Made by a program: the position numbers and the translations under genes
Origin: Cryptomeria japonica
Lineage: Eukaryota; Streptophyta; Pinopsida; Cupressales; Cupressaceae
Reading direction: 5' to 3'
Assembly: GCF_030272615.1 (NCBI RefSeq)
Contig: NC_081415.1
Span: 261,206,425 to 261,270,424 of the forward strand
Length of the DNA: 64,000 bases
Shown: positions 44,695 through 57,000 of the stretch, one piece after another
How positions within the stretch are numbered: position 1 is the first letter of the stretch
Layout: each line of letters begins with the position of its first letter
Notes under the pieces: generated by a model
What the model saw: only the letters and a program-made list of their open reading frames with translations
Databases searched by the model: none
What the model was told of the DNA's origin: nothing

Positions 44695-45511
44695 TGTTGC
44701 AAGGTGTGCGCCCTTGGTCTCCTTGTGTTGTGCAGTGTAGCACTCGGGTTTGTGACATGGCTTAACCACCTCTTGTGCATTCTATAAGTCTAGTGGTTGT
44801 ATTGAGCATTAATAGGTCGATCTTTTGGTGCAACGACAACCACACTTGTAACAAGTGGTATCAGAGCTTGGTCACAGGTTCAAACCCCTTGCTTGCGCTG
44901 GGGGATTGTTGCAAGATGTGCGCCCTTAGTCTCCTTGTGCTGTGCAATGCAGCGCTCGAGTTTGTGAATGACTTAACCACCTCCTGTGGATTCTATAAGT
45001 CTAGTGGTTGTATCAAGCATTAATAGGTTGATATTTTGGTGCAACGACAACCACACTTGTAGCAAGTGGTATCATAGATTGGTCACAAATTCAAACCCCT
45101 CGCTTGCGTTGAGGGGATTTTTGCAAGGTGTGTGCCCTTGGTCTCCTTGTGTTGTGTAGTGCAATGCTCAAGTTTGTGAATGACTTAATCGCCTCATGTG
45201 AATTCTATAAGTCTAGTGGTTGTATTGAGCATTAATAGGTTGATCTTTTGGTGCAATGACAACCACACTTGTAACAAGTGGTATCAGAGCTTGGTCACAG
45301 GTTCAAACCCTCACTTGCGCTTTGGGGGGGGCGGGAGAGGGGGGGGGGGCGTTATTGCAAGGTTTGCGCCCTTGGTCTCCTTATGTTGTGCAATGCTGCG
45401 CTTGGGTTTGTGACATGGCTTAACCGCCTCCTATGGATTCTATAAGTCTAGTGGTTATATCGGGCATTAAGAGGTCGATCTTTTGGTGCAACGACAACCA
45501 CACTTGTAACA
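44695..45511 (+). mobile_element. Tandem TRIM array (four LTRs, three internal segments)
   Basis: LTRs of 158-159 bp at 44695-44853, 44907-45064, 45119-45276 and 45353-45511 start TGTTGCAAGG (T.TTGCAAGG in later copies) and end CACACTTGTA(A/G)CA. Each internal segment starts with AG then the primer site TGGTATCAGAGC (44856-44867 and equivalents) and holds only ~53-76 bases, ending G-rich before the next LTR, as a polypurine tract would. The array is flanked by gtgtt (44690-44694) and gtgtc (45512-45516), a 5-bp duplication with one mismatch. Terminal-repeat retrotransposons in miniature code for nothing and depend on other elements. Confidence 0.9.
45322..45350 (+). repeat. Expanded G-tract in third TRIM internal segment
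   Basis: GGGGGGGG-C-GGGAGA-G(11) in the polypurine position. It accounts for the extra ~22 bases of this internal segment and could form a G-quadruplex. A sequencing or assembly slip is possible. Confidence 0.7.
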
Positions 45512-46600
45512 GTGTCCTTTGTTGATGAATTGTATGTGTGCTCATAAATTTGGCAACATACTAGTAAGAGTGTTCAAGCTATGAAGGTTGGAAGCATGAA
45601 GGTGATGGCATGAAAAAGGTAGTGATAGCAATGATTCTTCAAAATGGCATGAGCTCTCCAATTCCCGTCTTGTTTGCTTGAATGTTGCATAATGAGAGAA
45701 TGAATTGGAAGTTTTGGTTAAGTGTGTGAGAGATGAAATGGAGGATTGACATTGAAAGATGGAGATCAATGGTGGAGGATGATTAGGTTCTCACACAATG
45801 AGAAGTTGACAAATACCAACTTAGGAGAGCTTTAGAGGAGATAGGGGATTGTGAGAAGTGATGGATGGAGTGTAAGGAATATTTTTCATTGAGACATTTC
45901 TTGTCTCCACACTCAATGTTACCTTTAAGAAGGGAATAAAGGGATTTTTAATTCCTTGGAGGGGGCAAAGGGGAAAGAGACCCATGTGGATCCTTTCCAA
46001 AAGTACTTGGAATTTACGGTTGAGGTGGACATGGGTTGACTTTGGAGATTGATTTTAGGAATGTGCATATGATTAGAAGAATAATCATGGATTAGAGTGC
46101 AAGTGGGAAATGGTGGAGGATGAGACACTTGGAGAAAGAAGCAGCGGGGAAATTAAAAATTAGATTCTAATTTCAATTAGGAGGAAAGGGATTAAATTAA
46201 ATAAATAAAGAGATTTATTTAATTTAATAGGTGGATTAAGATTTAGTTCAGTGATACAAGTGAGAGATATATGAGAATGCATGTGGATGAAGAAAAGGGG
46301 ATTTTTTCAATTAAATTTAATTTAAAATTGGAGGAAAGGGTGATAAATATTTGATTAAATAAATGTTGGATTTTATTTAATTAAATGTGATCAAGGACAA
46401 TAGATAAATTAATTATACATGGGACAATAGAGGAAGTGGAGTTAAATTAAAAATAATAATTTTTTTATTAGTAAGTGGACTATAGAAGGGAAGGGATTAT
46501 GACAATTAATTTGATCAAATATTAATGGTCAAATTTAAGTGTGTGCATTTTTTCACTCTTCAAAATGACGAAAATTAAGATGTTAACGATGTGAAAAAAT

Positions 46601-46882
46601 TTGAACATAAGCATGCCTCAGATCAAAGAATACATTAGTTGAACTAGCAGAGATAGGTGATGCCCCCTAAATAGGAAGGATATAAACAAGGGCATGAACA
46701 ACGTCTACATAGGAAATAGGGTGAGAAAGATGAAGGTAAATGGAGAAATGTTATAGAAAGAGAGAAAGAAATGGAGCATATTGAAGAAATTGGGACAAAA
46801 AATGGAGACCATAGGAGAAAATAGGATGAAAAATAGACATCGTAAAAGGAAATGTTGAACAAATTAAGGTTTTAGGGGGCTC
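46601..46882. other. Spacer upstream of antisense ORF
   Basis: A-rich plus strand (AGGAAATAGGGTGAGAAAGA type sequence) without a reading frame. It lies directly upstream of the TATA box at 46883. Confidence 0.35.
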
Positions 46883-46891
46883 TATATAAAA
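46883..46891 (+). promoter_or_regulatory. TATA box of the second antisense ORF
   Basis: TATATAAAA, 90 bases upstream of the ATG at 46973, followed by a purine-rich leader. Its arrangement parallels that at 13518/13586 in the other gypsy element. Confidence 0.6.
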
Positions 46892-46972
46892 GGAAGTTCA
46901 AAATTTACCCCTCATTTGCACCCATAGAGTTAAAAATTGAGAGAAAACCCAAAGCATTTATAGTGAGAGAAA

Positions 46973-49900
46973 ATGGGTGCTAGTGGACAACTGAGGCATC
47001 GTGTGGATGTTGTTCAAGAGTTACAACGTTGTAGGAGGCTAGATCTATAGCTATGTGTTGAGAAATTGTACCTTATACCTCTTTTTTATTGCATTTATTA
47101 ATTAAGAAATTTTAATTTTGGCAATCACACCAAATCGTGTTCGATGGGATCGCCTATGGATAGGCAAGAATGTAACCCGCCCTGAGGCAAGTTTAGATTG
47201 ATGGGATGAATAGGTGAGATTGTTAGAGGATTGGCAGGATCAGATCCCATTGGGTAAAGTGTAGGAGGTAGAAAGGATCAACGGGACCAACATCTTTGCC
47301 AGCTTAGGAAATGGAAGGGATAAGATTAACATAATCACCCTAGGTTTGGTGAGAGTGATGATCTCGCCGTACACTAAATGAGAGTGATTAATCGAGTGGT
47401 TCCTAACAAGATCAGTTCTTAACAGGACTTTTTGTATAAGCTTTAATAGGCTTGGCTCATAACAGGGAGAACTTCAGAAGAATTTAGATAGTTATCTTGT
47501 GAGTCTCATCTCACCGTGGTTTTTCCCATTTGGGTTTCCACGTCAAAAATATTGTGTCAAGTGGTGAATGTTTTTGTGGTTATGTTTTTATGGTTGATTT
47601 TTCAACTACTTAATCCAGTTTGATAAGTCATGATAATCGACAACAATATGAAGTTTTACTTATGTCAATAATAGTATTTGAATGGTTATGAGTTTCAAGT
47701 TATCTACTATTATCTGTTGTAACAGTTTACCGGTTTAGCTTGACAATTTTTATCTTGACAGAGATATTGCATTGATAGTTCTAAGTTTACTTTGAGAGAT
47801 TGATTTTGAGATTGAGGAAAGTTTATCAATTTTTATATCTACTGATTCACCCCCCCTCTCAATAGTTGACCCAGTCCTTGTTCTTTCATCATACCATCAA
47901 TCTACTATATATTGCGACTCTTGATTAGGGGGCTGAGGGTAGTGATGTGAGACATTGGGCATGCAACAACCCTACAAATGCTACTGAGATAGACAAATGT
48001 GCCCTTGCATAAGGAGCAATTTGTACTAGCAAAGGTGTATGAAGCAATGATGCTTGATTGATACTTTTATTTATATATTGGTGCCCTAGAAAGTGGATTC
48101 CTAATCCTAGACAAAAGAGGGAGATTATTATCGTTGGGGATAGTGCAGATCATGGTAGACATGGTCAATTGGAGGAGACCGTATGCATGGGGGACACTTG
48201 TACACAAAGATCTCTACAAGGAGATGCATATAATACGTTATCATGGGGGAGCAACATAGGGTTCAGGCCTAGATAACATCATGCTTACATGCCCAATTGT
48301 TGAGAGGAGGGATAGAGCTAATGATGAGCCAATTGTATATAGTTGGCGGGGACCATGGAGATATGTTGGGGTACATGGGGCAAATTACTGGTGATTGATG
48401 TTGGATTAGTTGATTGAGGGGAGTGTGATATGACGCCCCTATAGAGGCATAGCTAAGTGGTTGGAGGATCATATGCATATCTCATTCATGACCACCCATA
48501 CATACATCATTGGACAAAGGGACTTTGTGATAGAGTGTTACAAGCCAAATCAGGTTCTTCAATAGTTTGGCATCACATAGGACATTCTTTGGCCACTGCA
48601 TAGGGTTGCATGACTGAGACACAAGGGTGGGGTGTGCAAGAGGGTGGTAGATTGATAGGCGGCTAGGGAGGAGTGGACGAAGATGGAGGATGTGATATGG
48701 GATCCAATGGGTAGTGTGGATGATCTAGGGGTGATATAAAAGTATGCTTGGTGGTGGAATGATTAAAAGCCATTAGTGGTACCATAAGGATTAACTCCAT
48801 TGGTAGTACAAAGGAGACTAGTAGCTCGAGGATAGGAGATGAGAGAGAGGGGAGGTAGATTATTACTACTTGGTTATGGGAGGGGAGGGGAGACAATGGA
48901 GGCAATTGAGGAGGTAGAGGTGGAGGTATCAGATAAGGAGGAAGAGTCGAGAATGACACACGACTCAAGGGTGGTGTGGGAGTAGTCAAGGCCATGAATG
49001 TTGATGAGCTGGTAGGAGAGGAGAGGTTGGGGAGACAACAAAGGAGAGCAAAGAGGTAGAGGCTAGTGGTGGTATCAATAATCATGCCACCGAGGAGGAG
49101 CAAGGAAAGATAGAGGATGGGAATGGAGATAGAGTAAGTTGCACAACATGCCAAGGATATTGAGCACTAAAAATGACACATTGAGGGTCTTACTAAGCAG
49201 TTAGAGTGAGCACATAGGCAGGAGGAGAGTTCAACACAAGGGGCTTCTCAACGAGAGAGGACTTGTGAGCTAGACACATCTCTATGCCACTTAGAGGGAT
49301 TATATGAGGGGGTCAGGATAGAGAGGGATGATCTCAGAACAGAGAGAGATGGGCTTAGGATAGAGCAAGGGTAGAGAGAGATAATCTACAATCAACCAGG
49401 GATACATTAGAGTTGGCTTGATAGAGGGGGGAAATAGAGGGGGAGAGGATGAGTAGAGAGAGATGAGACTTGGAGGGACAGGGATGATGCGAGGAGGGGT
49501 GGTGGTGGGCTTGGTGAGGGGGATTTGGCAGGAGTGGTGTAGTAGTAGACCCTACAGATATAACAATAGTTATCATAGATACAACAACAATTTAATTAGT
49601 TGGGGCACTTATTGTAGAGGCCACATGGTATAGGGAAATGTACGAGGCGACGATGTTGGTGGACACATATATGCACCATCTAAGAGATACACCTGATCTA
49701 GCTCACGAAGTGGATCATCCAGCAAGACTGGGTCTTTCATGCACATTGGTGATTGATATGGGAGTGGGGGATCCTTTTAGAACAATAGGCACTCAGAGAG
49801 GAGCAACTCCTCTTAGCATAGGTCAAGATCAACAATGGTGCCTCCTATGTACCAACTAGTCTTAGCATGGGGCCAACTAGATTGGGAATGATAGTGACTT

Positions 49901-50190
49901 AGTAGGGAGAGGTGGTGGGTCAATATGGGATGGGGAAAGGTGGTTGAGGGTTGGGATAGAGAGTGCAGGAGCTGATTTGGATAAAGGATAGGGATATGAG
50001 TCTAAGGGTATAGGTGACTCGGGGGAGGGTAGAGCACTGGGGGAGGATACTTCCATGCCACAAGTGCCACCACAAACAGATGTATAGGTATCTTCAAAGG
50101 ACATGGTACAGGGGGAGATACTCCCATAGCATAGGTACTGTTTGAGATAGAGGAGGGATCATGGGAGGCTTCATAAGAGAGTTGCATAAG
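46973..50190 (+). pseudogene. Antisense ORF resembling plant mobile domain (PMD) proteins
   Basis: Starts MGASGQLRHRVDVVQELQ and is then broken by an LTR fragment (47395-47868). From about 47930 one finds VLAKVYEAMM, and from 48281 a single phase runs for hundreds of codons: IVERRDRANDEPIVYSWRGP, PYRGIAKWLEDHMHISFM, RDFVIECYKPNQVL then Q/R-F-G-I-T. The last motif matches the R-Q-F-G-(L/I) signature of PMD/aminotransferase-like plant proteins, which occur both as host genes and inside transposons. Internal stops (for example 48392 TGA, 48407 TAG) fall where CGA, CAG or TGG codons are expected. The C-terminal half (49240-49400) is an Arg/Glu/Asp coiled coil (RIERDDLRTERDGLRIEQ). It runs opposite to the pol at 52365-54060. 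Confidence 0.6.
47395..47868 (+). repeat. Truncated copia-type LTR fragment
   Basis: Contains CTCACCGTGGTTTTTCCCAT and GGGTTTCCACGTCAAAA, shared almost exactly with the LTR at 18693-19826 (19610-19650), plus TTCCTAACA and GATCAGTTCT equivalents and a terminal TTCACCCCCCCTCTCAATAG. It is a related but different family member lacking its 5' part. Confidence 0.75.
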
Positions 50191-52364
50191 ATTAAATTTT
50201 CTAGTGACTTTTTGAGCTCATGTGTATGCAAATGATTATGCTACAAATGATTCTTATGTATACATGATTCTTTTGGACTTGATGGACATTGCATCTTTTT
50301 TAGACATTGATATATGATAGACTATTGGTGGCAACCAATGCATGATGTGTTATGCTTATGTGATTATCATGGATGCTTATATATGCATGTGTTGAACTTT
50401 GTGATGTAGGATGCGATGATATATGATGCATTTATGGATATGATGTGTTATTATTGATGCAACTGATGCACGTGATGTAGGATGTGAGGACATGGTGATC
50501 ATGAAAATGATTTTATGCAATGTGATTATGAATATGTGACTAATGTGGGTGATGCAAGATGTGATAATTTACATGTGAGTCATTTATTAATGTTTTATAT
50601 GCATAAAAATATGGTATTGATCTATATACCATATATGACATGATGTTTATGATGATGTATGGATGTTAATATGCGATGCACATGTTATGGATGACCTATG
50701 TGGATAATTATGTATGCATGATCTATGATGATTAATGTAGAATGATTATATGATGTCATAACCTAACAATGCACCTAAATGTAATTCCATAAGATTAATA
50801 AAACATAATGGAATAAATGAAAATGAATGAAATTAACCTAAAATAACATAGACTAATAAGCCTATATTATGTCCCCTAAATGAAATGAACTTAATGGATG
50901 TGTTAATGCAAACTATATGGATAAAAGGTATCTAATGAGTGCACTATGAATGCCAAACAAAAATGAATAAAAGCAATGCATAGGAAAATGCAAGACTAAA
51001 AGTGAATGAAATGAACCTAATGAAGGTGCATTAATTGGAAAATGAAATGAATGATATTGAATGCACACTAAATGCGAGACCACATGATAATTAATGTGAA
51101 TGATAATGAATGCATACTAAATGTAATATTAATATGAATGATGATGAACTCAAATTAAATGCAACACTTTATGATTGGAATAAATGCAATGAACTGAAAA
51201 AGTCACTCATAATGAGAGCCTTGTCAATGACAGATGAAAGACTTAGGACAAATGTGCACACTCTTAGTCTCAAATAATAAGAGGAATATGATGTAGAATG
51301 GGACATGAAAAGAGGATGATGTGGAATGATGTGAAGGAGAGCTTGACCAGGAGCACCTCAAAAAGATATTGCCATGTAATGAGCAGTTATTTTGATTTAG
51401 CATTGTAGACGAGGCACTAGAGTATAAAGAACCAAGGTGTGATTCACAAGTAATGCATGGAATGACTCAACAAATAGAAAAAGGTTTGGCTAATCTCTCA
51501 TAGAATTACAAAGAACGTTGAGGTAAACAAGGTTAGAAGAACCACAAGCAAGGTATATGCCCTAATGTAACATGAGACAACCAAGATCTCATGAGGGAAC
51601 AACATAGGACACAAATCAAAAACACATGCAAGAAAAAACAAAAAAGAAGATTGTGCCCCTAGCATTACCAGTTACCACACATAATAATTCAAAGGCTTGT
51701 GGTGATGATAAGGAGGAACAATTAAGAAGCTTAAAGACCAAGATGGACAAAAGGCCTAAAAAGTCAAAAGAAGTAACATGTATCTTAGATATCTTTTGCC
51801 AAAGGCTAAATAATGGATGTGGATTGATTGGTCTGATATGAGGAAGGATACATCCTGCAAGGACCTGAGATGACAAGATTACCTAAAATTGATATGGCTA
51901 GTAATGACCAAGAGACATGAACTACAAAACACTAAATAGATCGATTGTTGAAGCACTAAAGACGTGTATATACAACTAATTGTACAAAGCTTAGGAAATG
52001 TGATAGTAGGATGACTATACCATGCACAAGGATGAGAAGAAAACCTAGATAACAAATGCAGATGGAGATGGGAGGAAATGAATGATCATTCTATAGGTCA
52101 AAAGAGGACGAAATGCAAATGTGATGTGAAAAGATGCAAACGAACTGAATGTGAAGTGAGAAGGATGAAATGAAATGAGGACTTGAAGGATAATGTCAAG
52201 GCCCTCTACACATGGCATTTGTTTCCAATTTTTCACCATAAGTACTTGTCCAAGGTGCCATCAACAATGCTCTTCACCATAGGACAAATTATTTCTCTTT
52301 ACTTTTTTGTTAACATTTTTTTTATATTTTTTATATTTTTGAAGGGTGGGCTACACTATCATGA
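50191..52364. other. Low-complexity non-coding region between antisense ORF and pol
   Basis: 50290-50750 is dominated by GATG/ATGTG phrases, and 50760-51180 by AATGAATG/AAATGAA phrases. 51200-52180 is unassigned; a plus-strand ORF at 51626-51841 (basic, Lys-rich) has no recognised domain. The region would be the 3' spacer of the right-hand gypsy element. Confidence 0.4.
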
Positions 52365-54060
52365 TCCATACATAAAGCCTCTTCATATGAATGATGTTGA
52401 AAGGATCACTAAGGTTCACCCTTTGGTGTAGACAATTGATATGCTCTTGAACCTTATTTTTCTATAATGACATAAGGACTGTCCTAATTCGATTCAAATT
52501 TTCCTTTCTTCTCATGGTCTTATTGTACATTCTGATTCTCTTTCAGGACTAGATCAACTACCTAAAATTGATAGGGCCAAATTTTCTTGTTGTATCTCCT
52601 CCTAAGCCTATTCTGATAAACCAACAGTTGTCATAAGCCTTTTGACACTTCTCATCTAATAGATCCAACTATGTGAGTTGAGTCATGCAATTATCTTCAT
52701 CAATGACCAAATGCTTGAGTGACACACAAAGGGATGTAAGTTTGACCTCAATTGGAAAGACTGCATCGACACCGTACACAAGTGAGTATGGAGGCTGATA
52801 CGGTAGGTCAAAAGGGAAAGATTAAGATGGAGGAACAAATCATGACCAATATCATTGAAAACCTTCTTGAGGATTTTGAGGAGAGTTTTATTTGCTGCCT
52901 TAGCCTAGCCCTTGACTTGGGGGTAATATGGAGTGGACCACCAATTTTGGATATGGTACATTTAATAAAGCACCTTAATATAATTGTTCTTAAAGGGAGT
53001 ACCATTGTTGAACATGATGGTGGAAGGAATGCCATAACAACAGATGATAGGGTAAAGGGTGAACTTGGAGATCTGGGTGCCAGTTGTAAGAGAGTGGAAT
53101 TGCTTCAACCTACTTTGTGAAATAATTTCTAGTAGTGATAATGAACTTGTGCCCATCAAATGAGGGGAGAAATCTTGTTGATGAGGTCAAGGCCTCAATG
53201 TGATAATGGCCATGGCATGATGATTGGTTATAAATCCTATGTTGGTATGTGGATAAGATCTATATGCTGTTGTCATGGGAGACACTTCTTAACAAACTCA
53301 TAAGCATCATGCTCCATGGTGGGCTAGTAGCATCCTATTCTCAATACTTGTTTGGCTAAAATCATGCCACTCGTATCAACACCACAAGTACCAACATGTA
53401 CTTCTTGTAATGTTCGGTTTGCTTCCATAACATCTAAACATCTAGAGAGGGCATCATGATAGCCTCCTTGATGATACAGGGTATCTCCAAGGAGGATGAG
53501 TTTTTGGCATTGCTTTTGAGTGAGATGGGGAGAGATGATATCATCTTTTAGTAAGCATAAATGTCTTGGTACCATGGTGATTGAGGATCGACAGTTTCAC
53601 ACAACATCTTAGTGTTAGAACCTTCGTAAGTGGATATATGAAGTTTCTCAACTAAGAATTCATATTATGATACATCTAAAGGGACATTCAGAAGGGATCC
53701 AATTGTAGCCATGTTGTCTATTGCTTTATGTTGTAGCCTCGGGGTTGCTCAAACTGGATGGAATATAAATATTTCTTGAATTTTTCAACCATTGTTTTAT
53801 AAGAAAGCAACTTGTCATCCTTTATTTGGAATTCATCATTAACTTGTTTGATTATGAGCTGACCATCACTAAAGACTTGTAATTGGTGATGTTCTATTTG
53901 ATGTCAATTTTGAGACTAGTTTGAAGATCTTCATACTCAACTATACTATTTGTGCATGGAAAAGATAGTTTTAATGCCTTAGGGATATAATCCTCTTAAG
54001 GGTTAACAAACAAGATCCTTTTAAACAAGTCATAATCAAACAAGCTAATGATGAATTCCA
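52365..54060 (-). pseudogene. Ty3/gypsy RNase H (archaeal-type) and integrase fragment
   Basis: Order on the minus strand: RNase H-like piece (54060-53750) with LKLSFPCTNSIVEYEDL; linker; integrase zinc region (53575-53324) with GDTLYHQGGYHDALSRCLD and EVHVGTCGVDTSGMILAKQV; integrase core (about 53250-52960) with GLDLINKI, TQISKFTLYPIICCYGIPST and a D-to-N change in the motif before NGTPFKN; then LDLLDEK and a C-terminal block near 52480-52380 (YQLSTPKGEP). Here the extra RNase H directly precedes integrase, the usual dual-RNase H Tat order. RT is missing because the piece is cut at about 54060 by a LINE. Confidence 0.85.
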
Positions 54061-54061
54061 A

Positions 54062-57000
54062 ATAAATGATAATGGAACCCTGGATGCTAGTAGAGGATTT
54101 TAATATGATTGTTAGTTTGAATGAGAAAAGGGGAGGTAATATAAGACTTGATCCTTTTGCAGGTCTGTTAAGGGAAAATATTAAATTTCTGAAGGTTGAT
54201 GTAAATCTTATCAATTGTTTGTTTACTTGGAATAATAGAAGACATGGAGAAGAAGTTATAGCTAAGAGACTTGATAAGTTTTTAGTTTCTTGTTATTGGA
54301 TGGGAGATAACTAGAGGACCGACTTTGAGATTTTAGATTAAAAAGGATTAGACCATTGGCTAATCAAGTTTGTTGTTGCTCACTTCAAAATCTCAAAAAA
54401 TTCATCCTTCAACTTTTAGTTTATGTGGCTTAAGGACCTGTAAATCCAGGGCCTTATGCTTCATTGGTTATTTGATGGGAAGCTTGCTTATGGATCGAAA
54501 ATGTATTCTTTTGTCAAGCAACTCCAATTTGTCAAGTACAATATTAAAAGGTGGCATAGGTTGTGTTTTGGTAATATCTTCTTGGAGAAGGTGAAAGATC
54601 AATCTTAGCTAGACACTATTACATGTCAAATCAAATATAAAGGCTTATCAGAAGAACTATATAGAGAGGAATCTATTGCAGTAAAGGAGTTGAAGGAACA
54701 AGAATTACACAAGATTTATTAGAAGATAACTTCAAGGGTGGATTGGCTTCAGGTAGGTGATAGGAACACAAAGTTCTCTCATAACTTAATGAAGCATATG
54801 AGATATGGGAACTCTATTTCTTCTCTCATATCTCCAAAGAGGGTTCAACTTTCTTCCTCTTGGGAGCTTTCTCAAGAGGCTAATAGGTACTTTGTTGCAT
54901 TGCTTGCTAAGGACTCTTCCCTTGCTAGTGAGGAAGAAGGTCTTGTGCTTGATTGTATTCCCTCTGGTGTTTCTAATAAGATAAATGAGGACCTTTTGAG
55001 ACTTGTCTCTCTATCTGAAGTAGAGGAAGTGTGTTTGGAATGAAGAAAAGTAAAGCTCTTGGTCTAGATGACTTTCCCATAGAATTTTATTATGCATTTT
55101 GGGAGATTGTTAAGTTTTACCTCTGGGAGGTGGTGCACAAATCTTATAGAAACAAGTGGATGTGAAGGGATATGAATGCTACATTTATTGCCTGTATTCC
55201 TAAAAAGGAACGAGCTAAATCTTTGGATTCTTTTGCAACGAGGACTGGGAAGATTTATTAAACCTCAAGTTAGGTAAGGTCTAATTAAAGATTGACAATG
55301 GGATTATGGTCTTCCTCTCTTTTCTCACCTTTAATTTGCAGATGATATAGCTCTAATGGAAGTGGCTAGAATTATTGAAGCAGCTAACTTGAGGAAGACT
55401 TTAAATATCTATTTGTCTACTTTAGGACAACAGATCAATGAAGATAAATCTTGCATCTTCTTCTTTAATAACCTTCCTCTCATTCAGGCTAGGATTGCTA
55501 GAACTTTGAGATTTCAATTTGATGTCCTCCCTTTTGCTTATTTGGGGATTCCTCTTTCAATTGGACCATTGGCAAGTGGGTTTTAGAAGGACATTTTGGA
55601 TAAGCTTTGTAGGAAGGTTAATCATTGGACTAATAGGTGGCTCTAAACTATTGGGAAAGTGATTGTTTTGAAATCTATCATTCAAACTCTCCCTATCTAT
55701 ATATTCTTTGTGTTGAATACCCTAAATAGTTCTATTAAGAAATTTGATGCCCTTTCCGATCAATTTTTGTGGACTGGTAATATACTTTCTTCAAAGTGAA
55801 GTTTAGTTAAGTGGGATCTTGTCTGTAGGTCAATATAGGATGGCGGTCTCAGTCTACATCAAGCTAGTATGAATGGTTAGGCTTAAGCAACTAAGCTTTT
55901 TGAAAGATGGTGCATCCATCAAGATCAAGCTTGGGCTAAAATACTTAATATAAAGTATTTAGGGGGAGTTTATAGCAAGGATGTTCTTTGATTTGATATG
56001 GTTGGTAAAGGTTCTATTATGTGGAATGCTCTAAGGAAGGGAGCACATTTGGTTAAGCAAGGGATTTTCTAGATATTTAATAAAGGTGTTTTTTGAAAGG
56101 ATTCTTAGGATGGAGAACCACCAATTATTGCTCAGTTCCCATAATTACAACTTTTATGTGATAGCTTTGTTGTTGAAGGCTGGTGTAGAGTGGAAGATTA
56201 CAAAACTACCCTGTGTAAAGGGCAAGTGGAATTGGCTATGGAAGGAGCAACATGAATGGCCTCCTGGATGATCAGTGTATGCTCAGGTGGAACTTTCTCA
56301 GATTTTGGTACAAAAAATATGTAATTCCTTAAAGGAAGAGGATGTTCTAGCTTTGAGTCCAAATCATAAGGGGAAGTATTCAATGGCATTAGGCTACATG
56401 GAATTGAATAGATTGACATATGGGAAGTTGAATGTTCCTTGGTGGAAGTGAGTATGGAATAGGTTTTCTTGGCCCAAGTGTAACTATTTCCTTTGGCTTG
56501 TTGTCTAGAATAGATGTCTTAAGATAATTTTCAGAAATAAGGGTTTCAAGGGTTGTCTTCTTATGTGTTATATGATAATAGTGAGGAGAATACTCCTTAT
56601 TTTTCCTTTCAACATGCCTTACCATGAAACTTTGTCATCTTGGAAGCATGCTTGTGTTCATGATAATTCCTCGATCAAGTTTTGGAATAGCCTTGGAAGG
56701 CCACCAATTAAAACTCCTTTCCTCCATGTCACCTAGGAGATCATTGGGCCTTCATTTATTATATGGCAGTTGTGGCTAGAAATAAATTACAAAAAAAATT
56801 AGGGTGAAAAGATGTTTGTTCAACAAGTTTGGCAAAAAAATATTATTATGATTTAGGAAATTTTGCTAGCAAAGTGTGATCTTTTTGTTTATGTGAATCT
56901 TGGTGGCATGCCAGTTATTCAAATTCTCAAACTTTGTCACATGTATGTTGAATAAGCAACAGTTGGAGGATGTTGATTGGCATCTGGTAGTGGTGGGTAG

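Larger units (their letters stand above)
44345..46600 (-). repeat. Candidate LTR of the right-hand gypsy element, split by a TRIM array
   Basis: The minus strand has the texture of a gypsy LTR: alternating TTTAATTAAAT-type tracts and CCTTTCCTCC blocks, no genes. It lies where the 3' LTR of the minus-strand element (pol at 54060-52365) should be. Its texture resembles the solo LTR at 33731-34965. Ends and target duplication could not be fixed, so this is a positional inference. Confidence 0.35.

Noticed and set aside
44854-44906. tRNA-derived SINE or tRNA gene (GGTTCAAACCC resembles a B box)
   Set aside because: The sequence is explained by the primer site and short internal segment of a TRIM between TG...CA LTRs with a target duplication. 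No cloverleaf or A box at proper spacing.
48663-49154. Minus-strand ORF of 163 residues
   Set aside because: Shadow of the plus-strand PMD-like frame; Pro/Leu/Ser-rich with no motif.
52752-53120. Plus-strand ORF of 122 residues
   Set aside because: Opposite to the integrase core, whose motifs read on the minus strand.
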